Shown here piece by piece: positions 14,022 to 22,373 of a stretch of 34,406 nt of DNA. The notes beneath the pieces are model-generated. The model was given only the letters and a program-made list of their open reading frames with translations. It was not told the DNA's origin and made no database searches. Where the stretch lies: the NCBI GenBank assembly GCA_910579965.1, contig CAJTWF010000032.1:1-34406 (forward strand), given 5' to 3'. The translations under genes were made by a program, and so were the position numbers. Source of the stretch: an uncultured Oscillospiraceae bacterium (GTDB lineage: Bacteria; Bacillota; Clostridia; Oscillospirales; Oscillospiraceae). Position 1 is the stretch's first letter. Every line of letters starts with the position of its first letter.

Positions 14022-16208
14022 TCACGGCAGCAGCGCGCCCTCGGGGGCCATTATCGCGCCGATATCGCTGGGCGCGAAATAGGCGTTCAGAATCTCCACC
14101 GCCGTGGAGGCCAGGGCCGCGCCGGCCTTGCCCTTCTCAATCACCACCGCCACCGCCACCTCCGGCTCCTCGAAGGGGGCGAAGCAGACGAACACGCCGT
14201 TTGCCATCACCTCGCCGGTCTGGGCGGAGCCGGTCTTTGCGCCGGCTGTGACAATACAGTTGGCGAACTGCTGGCCCACGCTGCCCGTGGTGGCCAGATC
14301 CCCCATGCCCTTCTTCACCGCCGCCAGGTTGTCCGGCTGGATCTCCTGCTGGGACAGGACCTCCGGCTGGGCGGTATAGAGGACGCTGCTGCCGTCGTAG
14401 GCGGAGATGTCCTTGAGCAGATGGGCGTTGTAGCGGGTGCCGCCCCGGACCAGGGTTGCCACGTAGTTGGCCAGCTGGAGGGGCGTGAAGAGCTGGCTGG
14501 ACTGGCCGAACCCCGCCCACGGGGACTGATCCTCGCCGGGCTTGTTCTCCGGCAGTGTGCCGGTGCGCTCATAGATCTCGATGCCCGTGCTCTCCCCCAG
14601 GCCGAAGGCCCGGCAGTAGGCGTTGAGCCGGTCCAGCCCCAGGGAGTAGCCCATCTGGGCGAAGAAGTAGTTGCAGGAGACAGTGATGGCCTGACTGACG
14701 TTGATGCGGCCGTGCCGGCCCCGGGAGCTGTTGTAGAGCCAGCAGTTGGCGTAGCTGTTGGGGTCCCCGGGGTAGGTCCAGGAGCCGGTGGCGTTGATGA
14801 TGGTGGTGGGGGTGATGACGCCGCTCTCCAGGGCCGCCACGGCGGTGAGGGGCTTGAAGGTGGAGCCGGGGGCGTAGGCGCTGGAGATGGCCCGGTTCAC
14901 GTAGGGGTGGCGGGGGTCCTGGCTGAGAAGGGCGTAGTCCTGGGCGTAGGTGCGCTGGCTGTAGGTGGGATAGGTGGCAAGGGCCAGGATCTCGCTGTTC
15001 GCCACGCTGACCACCGCCGCCGCCGCGCCGCGGTTGACCGGCTCCTCTCCGTCCTCCAGGTCCTCCTGGTCCATGGCCTGGACGGACCGGGCCAGAATCT
15101 CCTCCACCTGGGCCTGGAAGTCGATGTCCAGGGTCAGGGCCACGGTGCCCCCGGGCTCGGGCTGGATGGAGTAGATTTCGCTGGTGATCTTGCCCTCCTG
15201 GTTGGTGGTGATGAGGCGGGTGCCGTCCCGGCCCCGGAGGTACTGCTCAAAGGCCAGCTCCACCCCGTCCTTGCCCACCTGATCGTCCAGGCGGTAGTAG
15301 GGGAGGCCGGTGGTGTCCTCCCCCGCCTCCCGGGCGGCGTTCCACTCCGCGTTGAAGCCGTCCCGCTCCTCCCGGGACTCGAACTTCCCCACCCGACCCA
15401 GGATGTGGGCGGCATAGTCGGTGTTGTACTGGCGCACGGCCTTGCTGCCGATGACCACGCCCTCAAAGGCCCCGTCGTTGAGGATGGAGATGAGCTCCAC
15501 GGACAGGTCCTCCGCAAAGACGTAGGGCACGGTCACCGCGTTGGCTGTCAGCTTGCGCAGGCGCAGCTCGTAGAGCACGCCCAGCACCAGCCGGGCCTCC
15601 TGGCGGGAGAAGTCGGTGGGCACGCCGAAGTCGGCCCGCATGAGCTCCAGGAGGTGGGGGGCGGTGAGGGCCGTGGAGCCGGTGAGCTTCAGCTTGTCCA
15701 GCAGGGTCTGGCTCATGAGGGGGGAGGAGGAGGACGCGGTCAGCTCGGTGCTGGACCACTTCCGGTCCGCCAGATAGTGGGAGAACCAGGCCCGCTGGGC
15801 CCCGGTGGTGCCGGCAAAGGCGTAGCCGTAGGGCTCGGCGTCGCCGATGGGCAGGCTGTCGCCCCAGGCTACGCCGTGCTCCTGGAAGAGGGTGAGAATG
15901 CGCAGAAGGGCCCGGGCCACGGCGGCCTGGTGGGTCTCGCCGTCCTGGTCCGGGACGAGGTCCGGGTCAAAGGAGACGGTGTAGATCTCCCGGTTGGAGA
16001 CGAGGATCTTGCCGTTGCGGTCCGTAATGATGCCCCGGGAGGTCTCCACGGTCTTGGTGGTGGTGACCTGGATGGTGGAGCGGGCCAGATACTCGCTGCC
16101 GTTGACGATCTGGGCGTTGTAGAGGATGCCTGTAAACAGGGCGAGGCAGAGAACATACGCACCGATCAGGAAGTTTGCCCGCCGGTGGAAGCGTTTTTCG
16201 TCGGTCAT
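14022..16208 (-). CDS. Penicillin-binding protein 2-type peptidoglycan transpeptidase
   Basis: A 728-residue class B PBP. There is one N-terminal membrane anchor (about residues 12-32), a dimerisation/linker region starting VETSRGIITDRNGKILVSN, and a transpeptidase domain. All active-site motifs are seen: STFK with nucleophile Ser449 and Lys452, SCN (Ser511-Asn513), and KTGSAQ (Lys658). It cross-links peptidoglycan outside the membrane and is inhibited by beta-lactams. Its place after mreC-mreD suggests the elongation (rod) PBP2/MrdA, though a SpoVD-like sporulation role is not excluded. The ATG at 16208 gives the membrane anchor. A 660-bp stretch with a broken XRE gene separates it from mreD, so it may no longer share the mre transcript. 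Confidence 0.93.
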   Translation of the reverse strand: MTDEKRFHRRANFLIGAYVLCLALFTGILYNAQIVNGSEYLARSTIQVTTTKTVETSRGIITDRNGKILVSNREIYTVSFDPDLVPDQDGETHQAAVARALLRILTLFQEHGVAWGDSLPIGDAEPYGYAFAGTTGAQRAWFSHYLADRKWSSTELTASSSSPLMSQTLLDKLKLTGSTALTAPHLLELMRADFGVPTDFSRQEARLVLGVLYELRLRKLTANAVTVPYVFAEDLSVELISILNDGAFEGVVIGSKAVRQYNTDYAAHILGRVGKFESREERDGFNAEWNAAREAGEDTTGLPYYRLDDQVGKDGVELAFEQYLRGRDGTRLITTNQEGKITSEIYSIQPEPGGTVALTLDIDFQAQVEEILARSVQAMDQEDLEDGEEPVNRGAAAAVVSVANSEILALATYPTYSQRTYAQDYALLSQDPRHPYVNRAISSAYAPGSTFKPLTAVAALESGVITPTTIINATGSWTYPGDPNSYANCWLYNSSRGRHGRINVSQAITVSCNYFFAQMGYSLGLDRLNAYCRAFGLGESTGIEIYERTGTLPENKPGEDQSPWAGFGQSSQLFTPLQLANYVATLVRGGTRYNAHLLKDISAYDGSSVLYTAQPEVLSQQEIQPDNLAAVKKGMGDLATTGSVGQQFANCIVTAGAKTGSAQTGEVMANGVFVCFAPFEEPEVAVAVVIEKGKAGAALASTAVEILNAYFAPSDIGAIMAPEGALLP

Positions 16209-16243
16209 TCAAGAGTGCTCCTAAGATTCGTCGTCTTTTTTCT

Positions 16244-16285
16244 GTTACTTTTTCTTGGAAGAAAAAGTAACCAAAAAGAACTTTA
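16244..16285 (-). repeat. T-rich hairpin repeat, copy D
   Basis: A 13-bp stem (16244-16256 with 16259-16271), preceded on the minus strand by AAAGTTCTTTTTGG. It lies 35 bases before the PBP start, sense orientation, like copies A and B relative to their genes. Confidence 0.75.
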
Positions 16286-16360
16286 GAGGGGGAGGTATGG
16301 ACTGCCGGCAGTCTTACGGCGGCGATTTCCCATCGGGTCCGCTGGGGGCGCCGTCAGAGC

Positions 16361-16379
16361 GGGCGGGCGATGCTCGCCC
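16361..16379. repeat. GC-rich hairpin repeat (GGGCGRGC family), copy 1
   Basis: Arms 16361-16368 and 16372-16379 with loop GAT and one G/T mismatch, followed by CTGCA. It resembles the hairpins at 22975-23001 and 33644-33670. Confidence 0.6.
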
Positions 16380-16400
16380 CTGCATAGATTCTGCGGGTAA

Positions 16401-16770
16401 TCAGGATTCTTCTTTGGTCTCAGACAGCTGCGTTTGCAGTTTCAGCAGACCGGCGGCATCCGAAAGGAGACGGTCCTGGAAGGGAGGGGTTAATTTTTGA
16501 AATAGGGATACAAGTCTCTTTTTTTAGGATCTTCTAATGGTTTTTCTAAGGAAAACATTTCTCCCTCGCCTGTACGCAGCCAGACCTCATTCACATGAAA
16601 TTGTGTGCAAATGGCAATGATATTTTGTTCCTTAATCCGGCCGTTCGGCTTTTCCATAAGGCTGACTGCATTTTGCTTTAGGCCGATCTTTTCTCCAAAT
16701 TCACTTTGGCTGATGGCAAGGGCCTGCCGCCGCGCCAGCGCTGGGAACGGATGTGCTCGCTGATCTCCAG
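16401..16770 (-). pseudogene. Decayed XRE-family helix-turn-helix regulator
   Basis: Three minus-strand frames give one recognisable protein. First, EISEHIRSQR (from about 16767). Second, after a frame change near 16735, ALAISQSEFGEKIGLKQNA (a classic XRE helix-turn-helix), through VNEVWLRTGEGEMF, to KKRDLYPYFKN and a stop near 16498. Third, one further frame gives LTPPFQDRLLSDAAGLLKLQ and stops at 16401. The second break sits in a run of five A; one more A would restore the frame. There are thus two frameshifts and no start codon. GC content falls well below that of the neighbours in 16500-16700, a sign of foreign origin. It interrupts the mreD-PBP2 interval. Confidence 0.75.
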
Positions 16771-16875
16771 GACTGGGAGAGCGGCCTTCGTTCCCAGTCC
16801 AACTATGAGTGGTTCCGGGAGGGCTGGCGCATGGGGATGCTTCTTTCCCTGGAGCTGCTGGGCCGGTCTCAGTAG
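16768..16875 (+). pseudogene. C-terminal fragment of a small protein gene
   Basis: The plus-strand frame reads QDWESGLRSQSNYEWFREGW followed by RMGMLLSLELLG and stops at 16873. The ending (FREGWRMGMLLSLELL) recalls the C-termini of small accessory proteins of Clostridia of the kind grouped as DUF6809, from memory. No start is visible, and the frame runs into the XRE remnant upstream and the last codons of mreD downstream. It may be part of the same decayed insertion as the XRE remnant, or chance. Confidence 0.3.
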
Positions 16876-17381
16876 TCCGAGGCGCAGCGGCGGTGGATGG
16901 TGCGGTACAGGGGCATCACCACCAGCATGGCCGGCAGGGTCAGCAGGGTCTCCCCCACGGTGATCCGGGCCATCAGGGCCAGATAGCCGCCGCCGGAGAG
17001 AATCTGTACAAGAATACGCATGCCGCCCGTGGCGAGCAGCGCCGCCGCGGACACAAACAGACAGCAGAAAAAGCCCGGGGAGAGAAAATTCTCCCCCATC
17101 ACGGCGGCAAACAGGGCCACGGCGGGGAACAGAATGGTGAAAAATCCCTGAAAGGGCCCGTGGAGCATGGCGTCGCACACCACGCCCAGCGCCAGGGCGA
17201 AGACGGGGCCCCGCCGGCGGCCCTCGTACATAGCCACAATGGCGGGGAGCAGGGGATAGAGGAAGGGGGTCAGGCCCAGAACCCGGATGTGGTTGAGGAC
17301 CAGGGACTGGAGGGCGAAAAAGAGGAGCGTGGCGGAGGCGTAGACCAGCCACTTGAACACAAGGTAACTCTTGGGCAGCAT
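16869..17381 (-). CDS. mreD: Rod shape-determining protein MreD
   Basis: A 170-residue membrane protein with about five hydrophobic segments and the family pattern LTPFLYPLLPAIVAMYEGRRRGPVFALALG. MreD works with MreC, the rod PBP2 and MreB in the elongasome that guides side-wall synthesis. I chose the ATG at 17381 (MLPKSYL) because GGGAGGAG lies five bases before it; an in-frame ATG at 17405 would overlap mreC and include that site. The gap to mreC is 13 bases. The last codons adjoin a decayed insertion, and the C-terminus CASDY could have been altered by it. Confidence 0.9.
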   Translation of the reverse strand: MLPKSYLVFKWLVYASATLLFFALQSLVLNHIRVLGLTPFLYPLLPAIVAMYEGRRRGPVFALALGVVCDAMLHGPFQGFFTILFPAVALFAAVMGENFLSPGFFCCLFVSAAALLATGGMRILVQILSGGGYLALMARITVGETLLTLPAMLVVMPLYRTIHRRCASDY

Positions 17382-17394
17382 AGCTCTCCTCCCG

Positions 17395-18234
17395 TCAGTC
17401 CACAACGTCGAAGTCCGTCACCACAAACACCTGGGTCAGCGCGGACAGATCCGCCTGGGGGGCGATGACGGCGTACTGGGCCAGGCCGTTGTCGCTGGCC
17501 CGGACCTCCTGGACATATCCGATGACCAGCTGGGAGGGGTAGTAGCCCGCCAGGCCCGAGGTGACGATCAGATCCCCGGCCACCACGTCCGGCTCGCTGC
17601 CCAGATAGTCCAGGGCCAGCCTGCCCTCGCCCATGAGGTCAAAGCTGCCCTGGGCCACGGCGGTGCCGCCGGTGCGGAAGACGAGAGCGCCGATGGAGGT
17701 CTCGCTGTCCAGGATGGTGCGCACGGTGGACCAGTTGTATCCGGCCTCCGTCACCACGCCCACCAGATAGCCCGCCTCCGTCACCACGCAGTCGCCCTTC
17801 TCCACGCCGTGGCTGGTGCCCTTGTTAATGGTAAGCAGGCTGGACCAGTTGGACACGTCCTGGACCAGCACCCGGGCGGACTCCCACTGGAGGTCCCGGC
17901 GCTGCTGGCGCAGGCCGGTGAGCTCCCGGAGGCGGACGTTTTCGTCCCGGTCCGCCTCGGCCCGGCGGACGGTCTCCTCCATCTGGGCGATCTGGAGCCG
18001 GAGCTGCTCGTTTTCGGCCTGGAGGGCGTCAAACTCGGTGAGGTAGTCCGTCCACTGGCGGACCGTGTCCGACAGGGAGGCGGCCACGCTGCGGAAGGGG
18101 GCGGCGATGATGCCGGTGAGGTTGGGCAGGGCGGCGGCGGTGCTGGAGAAGTAGGACATGACGCTCAGGAGGACGGCGACAGCGGCCGCCACCGCCAGGA
18201 CCGTGATGCCGAATTTGTTCACAGGACGTTTCAC
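17395..18234 (-). CDS. mreC: Rod shape-determining protein MreC
   Basis: A 279-residue protein: a short basic N-terminus, one membrane segment (about residues 10-30), a coiled coil (residues about 62-100, EFDALQAENEQLRLQIAQME), and two beta domains with the conserved VVTEAGYLVGVVTEAGYNWS and SGLAGYYPSQLVIGYV. It scaffolds the elongasome outside the membrane. The start is GTG at 18234 with AAGGAGG seven bases upstream; a longer frame runs back into maf and looks like a shadow of that gene. mreB is not next to it; maf occupies the upstream position. Confidence 0.93.
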   Translation of the reverse strand: MKRPVNKFGITVLAVAAAVAVLLSVMSYFSSTAAALPNLTGIIAAPFRSVAASLSDTVRQWTDYLTEFDALQAENEQLRLQIAQMEETVRRAEADRDENVRLRELTGLRQQRRDLQWESARVLVQDVSNWSSLLTINKGTSHGVEKGDCVVTEAGYLVGVVTEAGYNWSTVRTILDSETSIGALVFRTGGTAVAQGSFDLMGEGRLALDYLGSEPDVVAGDLIVTSGLAGYYPSQLVIGYVQEVRASDNGLAQYAVIAPQADLSALTQVFVVTDFDVVD

Positions 18235-18265
18235 TGGTCCGCCTCCTTGTGTGTTGAAAGGTTTC

Positions 18266-18847
18266 TCATTGCAGCAGCTCCACGCCGAATCCGGCCAGCA
18301 TCCGGCCCAGCAGGTGGAGGGGCAGGCCCATGACGTTGAAGTAGTCCCCGCGGATGCCGGAGACAAAGAGGGCGGCCATCCCCTGCACGCCGTAGGCGCC
18401 GGCCTTGTCCATGGGATCGCCGGTGCGGATATAGGCGCGGATCTCCGCCTCCGTCAGGGGGCGGAAGATCACGTCCGTGGTCTCCGGCCGGGTCTCCATC
18501 CGCCCGCCCTGGCACACGGTGACGCCGGTGCATACGTGGTGGGTCCGGCCGGAGAGGGCGGAGAGCATGGCAAAGGCCTCCTCCTGGCTGTGGGGCTTGC
18601 CCAGGCGCAGGCCGTCCAGAAAGACCATGGTGTCCGCGGCAATGAGCACCGCGCCGGGGTCGTCCGCCAGCAGGCGGGCGGCCTCGGCCTTTTTGCGGCA
18701 GATGGAGCAGACGATGTCCTGGGGGGAGAGGGCGGGATCATAGCTCTCGTCCGCGTCCGGGACGAGGACGTCAAAGTCCGTCACGCCGATCTGAGCCAGC
18801 AGCTGGCGGCGGCGGGGGGACTGGGAGGCAAGAATGATGCGCGGCAT
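18266..18847 (-). CDS. maf: Maf family nucleoside-triphosphate pyrophosphatase
   Basis: A 193-residue protein with the Maf hallmark LASQSPRRRQLL at the N-terminus, plus IAADTMVFLDGLRLGKP and DKAGAYGVQGMAALFVSGIRGDYFNVMGLPL. The family hydrolyses dTTP, UTP and modified nucleotides to monophosphates, as house-cleaning and with links to cell division. It lies directly before mreC (31 bases), an order also known in Bacillus. Together with dut upstream it makes a nucleotide-sanitation pair. Confidence 0.94.
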   Translation of the reverse strand: MPRIILASQSPRRRQLLAQIGVTDFDVLVPDADESYDPALSPQDIVCSICRKKAEAARLLADDPGAVLIAADTMVFLDGLRLGKPHSQEEAFAMLSALSGRTHHVCTGVTVCQGGRMETRPETTDVIFRPLTEAEIRAYIRTGDPMDKAGAYGVQGMAALFVSGIRGDYFNVMGLPLHLLGRMLAGFGVELLQ

Positions 18848-18881
18848 GTGACGCTCCTTTGTATTGGAATTTCAGGCGGGC

Positions 18882-19328
18882 TCACCGTCCGGTGGATCCG
18901 ATGCCGCCCTGACCCCGGGCGGTGTCCGGCAGCTCGTCCACCACCTCCACCTCCTGGCGGGTGACGGGGACGATCATCAGCTGGGCGATCCGGTCCCCGG
19001 GCCGGACCGTATAGGGCTCCTTGTTCAGGTTGTGCAGGCTCACCTGCACGGGCCCCCGGTAGTCGCTGTCGATCACCCCGATGCCGTTGGTGAGGGTGAC
19101 GCCGTTTTTGATGCCCATGCTGCTGCGGATGGCCACAATGCCCACGTGGTTCTCCAGAATGGCCACGGCCAGCCCCGTGGGCAGGGTCATCCGCCCCCCG
19201 CCGGGGATCACCGCCGGCCGGTCAATGCAGGCGTGGAGATCCAGGGCCGCCGCGCCGCCGGTGGCGTAGTAGGGCAGGGGGATCTCCCGGCCGATCATGG
19301 GGGAGAGGGGCTTGATTTTCAGCTTCAT
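18882..19328 (-). CDS. dut: dUTP diphosphatase
   Basis: A 148-residue trimeric-type dUTPase with the expected motifs: ALDLHA (1), IRSSMG (2), NGIGVIDSDYRGPVQV (3, with the catalytic Asp), RPGDRIAQLMIVPV (4), and the glycine-rich C-terminal RGQGGIGSTGR (5). It converts dUTP to dUMP and pyrophosphate, keeping uracil out of DNA and feeding dTMP synthesis. The length is normal. It lies 34 bases before maf and 40 bases after the U32 peptidase gene on the same strand. Confidence 0.96.
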   Translation of the reverse strand: MKLKIKPLSPMIGREIPLPYYATGGAAALDLHACIDRPAVIPGGGRMTLPTGLAVAILENHVGIVAIRSSMGIKNGVTLTNGIGVIDSDYRGPVQVSLHNLNKEPYTVRPGDRIAQLMIVPVTRQEVEVVDELPDTARGQGGIGSTGR

Positions 19329-19368
19329 GGCATGTCCTCTTTACTGATGGTATGATTTTCTGTGGGTT

Positions 19369-21462
19369 TTATTCCACGCCCCGGTAGAAGAGCCCCCGGG
19401 TGAAATGCTCTGGCGGGCTGTCCTCCCCCCGCAGGTACTGGTCCAGCACCCGGCCGCAGACCGGGCCCGTCTCCGTGGTGAACCGCAGCCGGACCCAAGT
19501 GAGGCCGCAGCGCCGGAGCTCCGGCTTTCCGGCCAGATAGAGGACCTTGCTGTTCTCCACCTCGCTGCGGCAGCCGAAGGCGGGCAGGACGGGAAATTCC
19601 TCCCCCCGGCGGTCCGTGAGGGCGTGGTCCCGGCGGCAGGGTCCGGCAAGGTTCCGGGCCCCGCAGCCGCCAAGGGCGTTGGCGGTGAGACAGTTCTCCG
19701 TCAGCATCAGGGGCAGCCGGCCGTAGACGACGGCCTCGCAGGGCAGGGGCTTTCTCAGGTCCCGGATCTGCTCCCAGCGGAGCTCGAAGGACAGGGCCGC
19801 GCTCTCCAGACCCCACCGGGAGAGCTCCTGGAGGGAGCGGCTGTTGAACACGTTGAGGCCGAAGTCCCCCCGGGCCGGCACGCCCAGCCGCTCCGCCAGG
19901 GCCAGCTGGCCCAGATTCTGGACGGACAGGGCATCGCAGCCCTTTTTCAGGCCGGCCTCCGCCAGATGCCGGAGGGCCGGCTCCTCCCGGTCCAGGCAGA
20001 TCCGGGGCAGAGTCAGACAAAATCGGGCCCGGCGGTGCAGATAGGGGGCCAGATCGAAGTCCTCGATCCCCTCCGCCGGCAGGTAGATGACCTCGGCCTC
20101 CTCCGCCAGACGCTCCGACAGCTGGCAGGGCCGGAGGAGGGAGGCGGTGAGGGCGGGGGCGGCGGGGGAGAAGCGGTCCTCCGGCATGGCCGGGACCGGA
20201 CCCTCCCGCCGCTGGGGCGGCGCGGTCCGCAGGGCCGTGAGCTCCTCCAGCGCGTTCCGCCGCAGGGCGTTCACCCCGCTGGCGGGGAGGGACAGGCCCT
20301 GGTCCAGGGTCAGGGAGATGTCCGAGGGGCGGTAGACCGTGCCGCCGGTCTTGGCCAGACGGGCCTTCAGGTCCTCCGGCTCCAGGGGGCGGGTCCGGGC
20401 CCGCTCCGGGACCGGCCCCTCCGCGGAGGCGGCGCGGCCGCCGCTGTCCCGGACCGTCAGCCGGGCGGGCTGCCCGGCGGTGATCCGGGCCTCCATGGAC
20501 ACGGGGACCGTCCGCAGGTCCCCCCGGTCATAGGCGGCCTTGGCGGACCGGAAGAGGTCCCCGGGGTCCGGGGCGCTCTCCGGGCGGACGCCGAACATGT
20601 CCGGGCCCGGGCGGCCCCGCCAGTAGCCGTCGGTAAAGCCCTCCCGGGAGAAGGCCAGCTCCAGCTGCCGCAGCTCCTCCCGGGTGGGGGGGCGGCGCTC
20701 CCGGAGGAGGGCGGCATAGATGCCGGTGACCACGGCCACGTACTCGGGCCGCTTCATGCGGCCCTCCAGCTTCAGGATGGACACGCCCATGTCCTCCAGC
20801 TCCGCCAGATGGGAGGCCAGGCAGGCGTCCTTGAGGCTGAGGGGGTGGCCGGTTTTTCCGCTGTCAAAGCGGTAGGGCAGGCGGCAGGGCTGGGCGCACA
20901 GGCCCCGGTTGCCGCTGCGGGAGCCGATGAGGGCGCTCATGGCGCACTGGCCGGACCAGCACATGCACAGGGCTCCGTGGGCGAAGACCTCAATGGCAAT
21001 GGGGCTCTGGCGGCAGATATGGCGCACGTCCTCCCCGGACAGCTCCCGGCCCAGCACCACGCACCCCATGCCCAGCGCCGCCGCCCGCTCCACCCCGGCC
21101 AGGGAGTGGACGGTCATCTGGGTGCTGCCGTGGAGGGGGAGATCCGGGGTGACGGACCGGGCCAGGGCGGCCAGTCCCCAGTCCTGGACGATCACGCCGT
21201 CCACGCCGCAGCGGCTGGAGAGCAGGAGCATGTCCCGGGCGCTGTCCAGCTCCCGGTCCGAGGGGAGGGTGTTGAGGGTGAGATAGAGCCTGACGCCCCG
21301 GAGATGACAGTATTGGACGGCGGCGGGGAGCTCCTGGGGAGTGAAGTTTTTCGCGCCCCGGCGGGCGTTGAGGTCCCCGCAGCCCAGGTAGACGGCCCCC
21401 GCGCCGTTCTGCACCGCCGCGGCCATGGCCTCCCAGTGGCCGGCGGGAGAGAGCAGCTCCAT
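19369..21462 (-). CDS. U32 family peptidase, probable prephenate-dependent RNA hydroxylase relative
   Basis: A 697-residue protein. It starts MELLSPAGHWEAMAAAVQNGAGAVYLG, and the U32 signature region around residues 150-185 has several cysteines (HGALCMCWSGQC, later NRGLCAQPCRLPYRF) likely to bind an iron-sulfur cluster. A DUF3656-type middle region and a second barrel-like half follow, with a further cysteine pair near ANALGGCGARNLAGPC. Despite the peptidase name, related RlhA and TrhP act in hydroxylation of 23S rRNA and tRNA; the role of this long Firmicutes form is less clear. It starts four bases after the zapA stop, in the same operon. Confidence 0.9.
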   Translation of the reverse strand: MELLSPAGHWEAMAAAVQNGAGAVYLGCGDLNARRGAKNFTPQELPAAVQYCHLRGVRLYLTLNTLPSDRELDSARDMLLLSSRCGVDGVIVQDWGLAALARSVTPDLPLHGSTQMTVHSLAGVERAAALGMGCVVLGRELSGEDVRHICRQSPIAIEVFAHGALCMCWSGQCAMSALIGSRSGNRGLCAQPCRLPYRFDSGKTGHPLSLKDACLASHLAELEDMGVSILKLEGRMKRPEYVAVVTGIYAALLRERRPPTREELRQLELAFSREGFTDGYWRGRPGPDMFGVRPESAPDPGDLFRSAKAAYDRGDLRTVPVSMEARITAGQPARLTVRDSGGRAASAEGPVPERARTRPLEPEDLKARLAKTGGTVYRPSDISLTLDQGLSLPASGVNALRRNALEELTALRTAPPQRREGPVPAMPEDRFSPAAPALTASLLRPCQLSERLAEEAEVIYLPAEGIEDFDLAPYLHRRARFCLTLPRICLDREEPALRHLAEAGLKKGCDALSVQNLGQLALAERLGVPARGDFGLNVFNSRSLQELSRWGLESAALSFELRWEQIRDLRKPLPCEAVVYGRLPLMLTENCLTANALGGCGARNLAGPCRRDHALTDRRGEEFPVLPAFGCRSEVENSKVLYLAGKPELRRCGLTWVRLRFTTETGPVCGRVLDQYLRGEDSPPEHFTRGLFYRGVE

Positions 21463-21465
21463 GGG

Positions 21466-21786
21466 CTATTTCTTCTGCTGCTGGAGCTTGAACAGCTCCC
21501 GCTTGCACTCGCTCAGCTCGCTCTTGGCCTTGTTGGCCTCGTCCAGATAGCCCTTGAGCTGCCGGCGCAGGTTCTCTGTGCTTAACTGCTGCTTGAGCAT
21601 TTCATCGGCCATATTGGCGGCGGCCAGCACGGCGGCGTCCATGCGGCTGACCCGGCCGCCGGCGCCCATGATCTCGCTCATCTTTGCGTCCACCAGGGCC
21701 GCGACCTTCTGCATATAGGAGAGGCTCTCCTCCGCCATAAAGGTGTAGTCCTCCCCGCAGATGGTGACTGTGATCCGATTCGCCAT
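21466..21786 (-). CDS. zapA: Cell division protein ZapA
   Basis: A 106-residue protein with the N-terminal beta/alpha head (NRITVTICGEDYTFMAEE, then SYMQKVAALVDAKMSEI) and a long C-terminal coiled coil from about residue 60 on. ZapA binds and bundles FtsZ at the division ring. I chose the ATG at 21786 because GAGGAGG is seven bases before it; the in-frame TTG two codons earlier is less likely. A good promoter lies 50-80 bases upstream, so zapA appears to lead the run through U32, dut, maf and mreCD. Confidence 0.92.
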   Translation of the reverse strand: MANRITVTICGEDYTFMAEESLSYMQKVAALVDAKMSEIMGAGGRVSRMDAAVLAAANMADEMLKQQLSTENLRRQLKGYLDEANKAKSELSECKRELFKLQQQKK

Positions 21787-21838
21787 ATCCAATCCTCCTC
21801 GTTGGCCGGGTCATTCCCTGCGCATCGTATGATATCAA

Positions 21839-21866
21839 AGTATACCAGATTCTCCAGGAAAAGCAA
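21839..21866 (-). promoter_or_regulatory. Promoter of the zapA operon
   Basis: Minus strand TTGCTT (21866-21861), a 16-bp spacer, and an extended -10 TGGTATACT ending at 21839. It faces zapA and is divergent from the padR promoter. Confidence 0.7.
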
Positions 21867-21975
21867 TCAGCAATCTGAATAGGATTGGAAAAATATTGTA
21901 AACTTTTCGGCCCCCGTACCGGGCCCCGGGGCGGGAGAGAAGAAATTCCGCCGGACAACGGGGAGAAATATACTG

Positions 21976-22004
21976 TTGACAAAGGAGGTACTGTGTGGTA
22001 CGAT
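21976..22004 (+). promoter_or_regulatory. Promoter of the padR operon
   Basis: TTGACA at 21976-21981, a 17-bp spacer, and TACGAT at 21999-22004, about 25 bases before the padR start. The short leader would suit autorepression by the PadR protein; no clear palindromic operator was seen. Confidence 0.7.
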
Positions 22005-22028
22005 GCACCCGCGGGGAGGTGAACCGCT

Positions 22029-22373
22029 GTGAACATCGACGACTGGCGATCCCAGATCAAGCGAGGGACCCTGGAGTTCAGCATTCTGCTGATGATCTCA
22101 CAGGGCCCCTGCTACGGCTATGAAATAATCAGCCGCCTGGAGCGGCGGCCCATTCTGGCGGCCAAGGAGAGCACGGTCTATCCCCTTCTGCGCCGCCTGC
22201 TGGGGGAGGGATATCTGACCTCCTTCTGGCAGGAGAGCAGCCAGGGCCTGCCCCCGAGGAAGTACTACGCGGTCACGGAGCGGGGCATGGACTATCTGGC
22301 GGCCATGAGCGGGGAGTGGGAGAGCCTGCTGGAGGCCATCAACGAAATCAAGGAGGGTACACAACATGGATAA
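22029..22373 (+). CDS. PadR family transcriptional regulator
   Basis: A 114-residue protein with the PadR winged helix: GTLEFSILLMISQGPCYGYEI, then ESTVYPLLRRLLGEGYLTSFW, and the wing with RKYYAVTERGMDYL. A short C-terminal helix should mediate dimerisation. Start GTG at 22029 with GGGGAGG nine bases upstream. The stop overlaps the DUF1700 gene by eight bases. PadR plus DUF1700/HAAS pairs are common in Firmicutes, where the PadR protein represses the pair; the signal is unknown. Confidence 0.92.
   Translation: MNIDDWRSQIKRGTLEFSILLMISQGPCYGYEIISRLERRPILAAKESTVYPLLRRLLGEGYLTSFWQESSQGLPPRKYYAVTERGMDYLAAMSGEWESLLEAINEIKEGTQHG

Noticed and set aside
13995..16286. A 763-codon open frame on the plus strand opposite the PBP gene
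   Set aside because: Same antisense effect; composition is Gly/Val/Leu-rich without any domain, and the minus strand carries STFK, SCN and KTG.
16300..16313. A 14-bp perfect palindrome GACTGCCGGCAGTC
   Set aside because: It is near no active gene and has no second copy in the window; a chance match in GC-rich DNA is plausible.
21988..22000. GTAC-6-GTAC in the padR promoter as a PadR operator
   Set aside because: GTAC is self-complementary and very short; it does not resemble the usual PadR ATGT-8-ACAT pattern.
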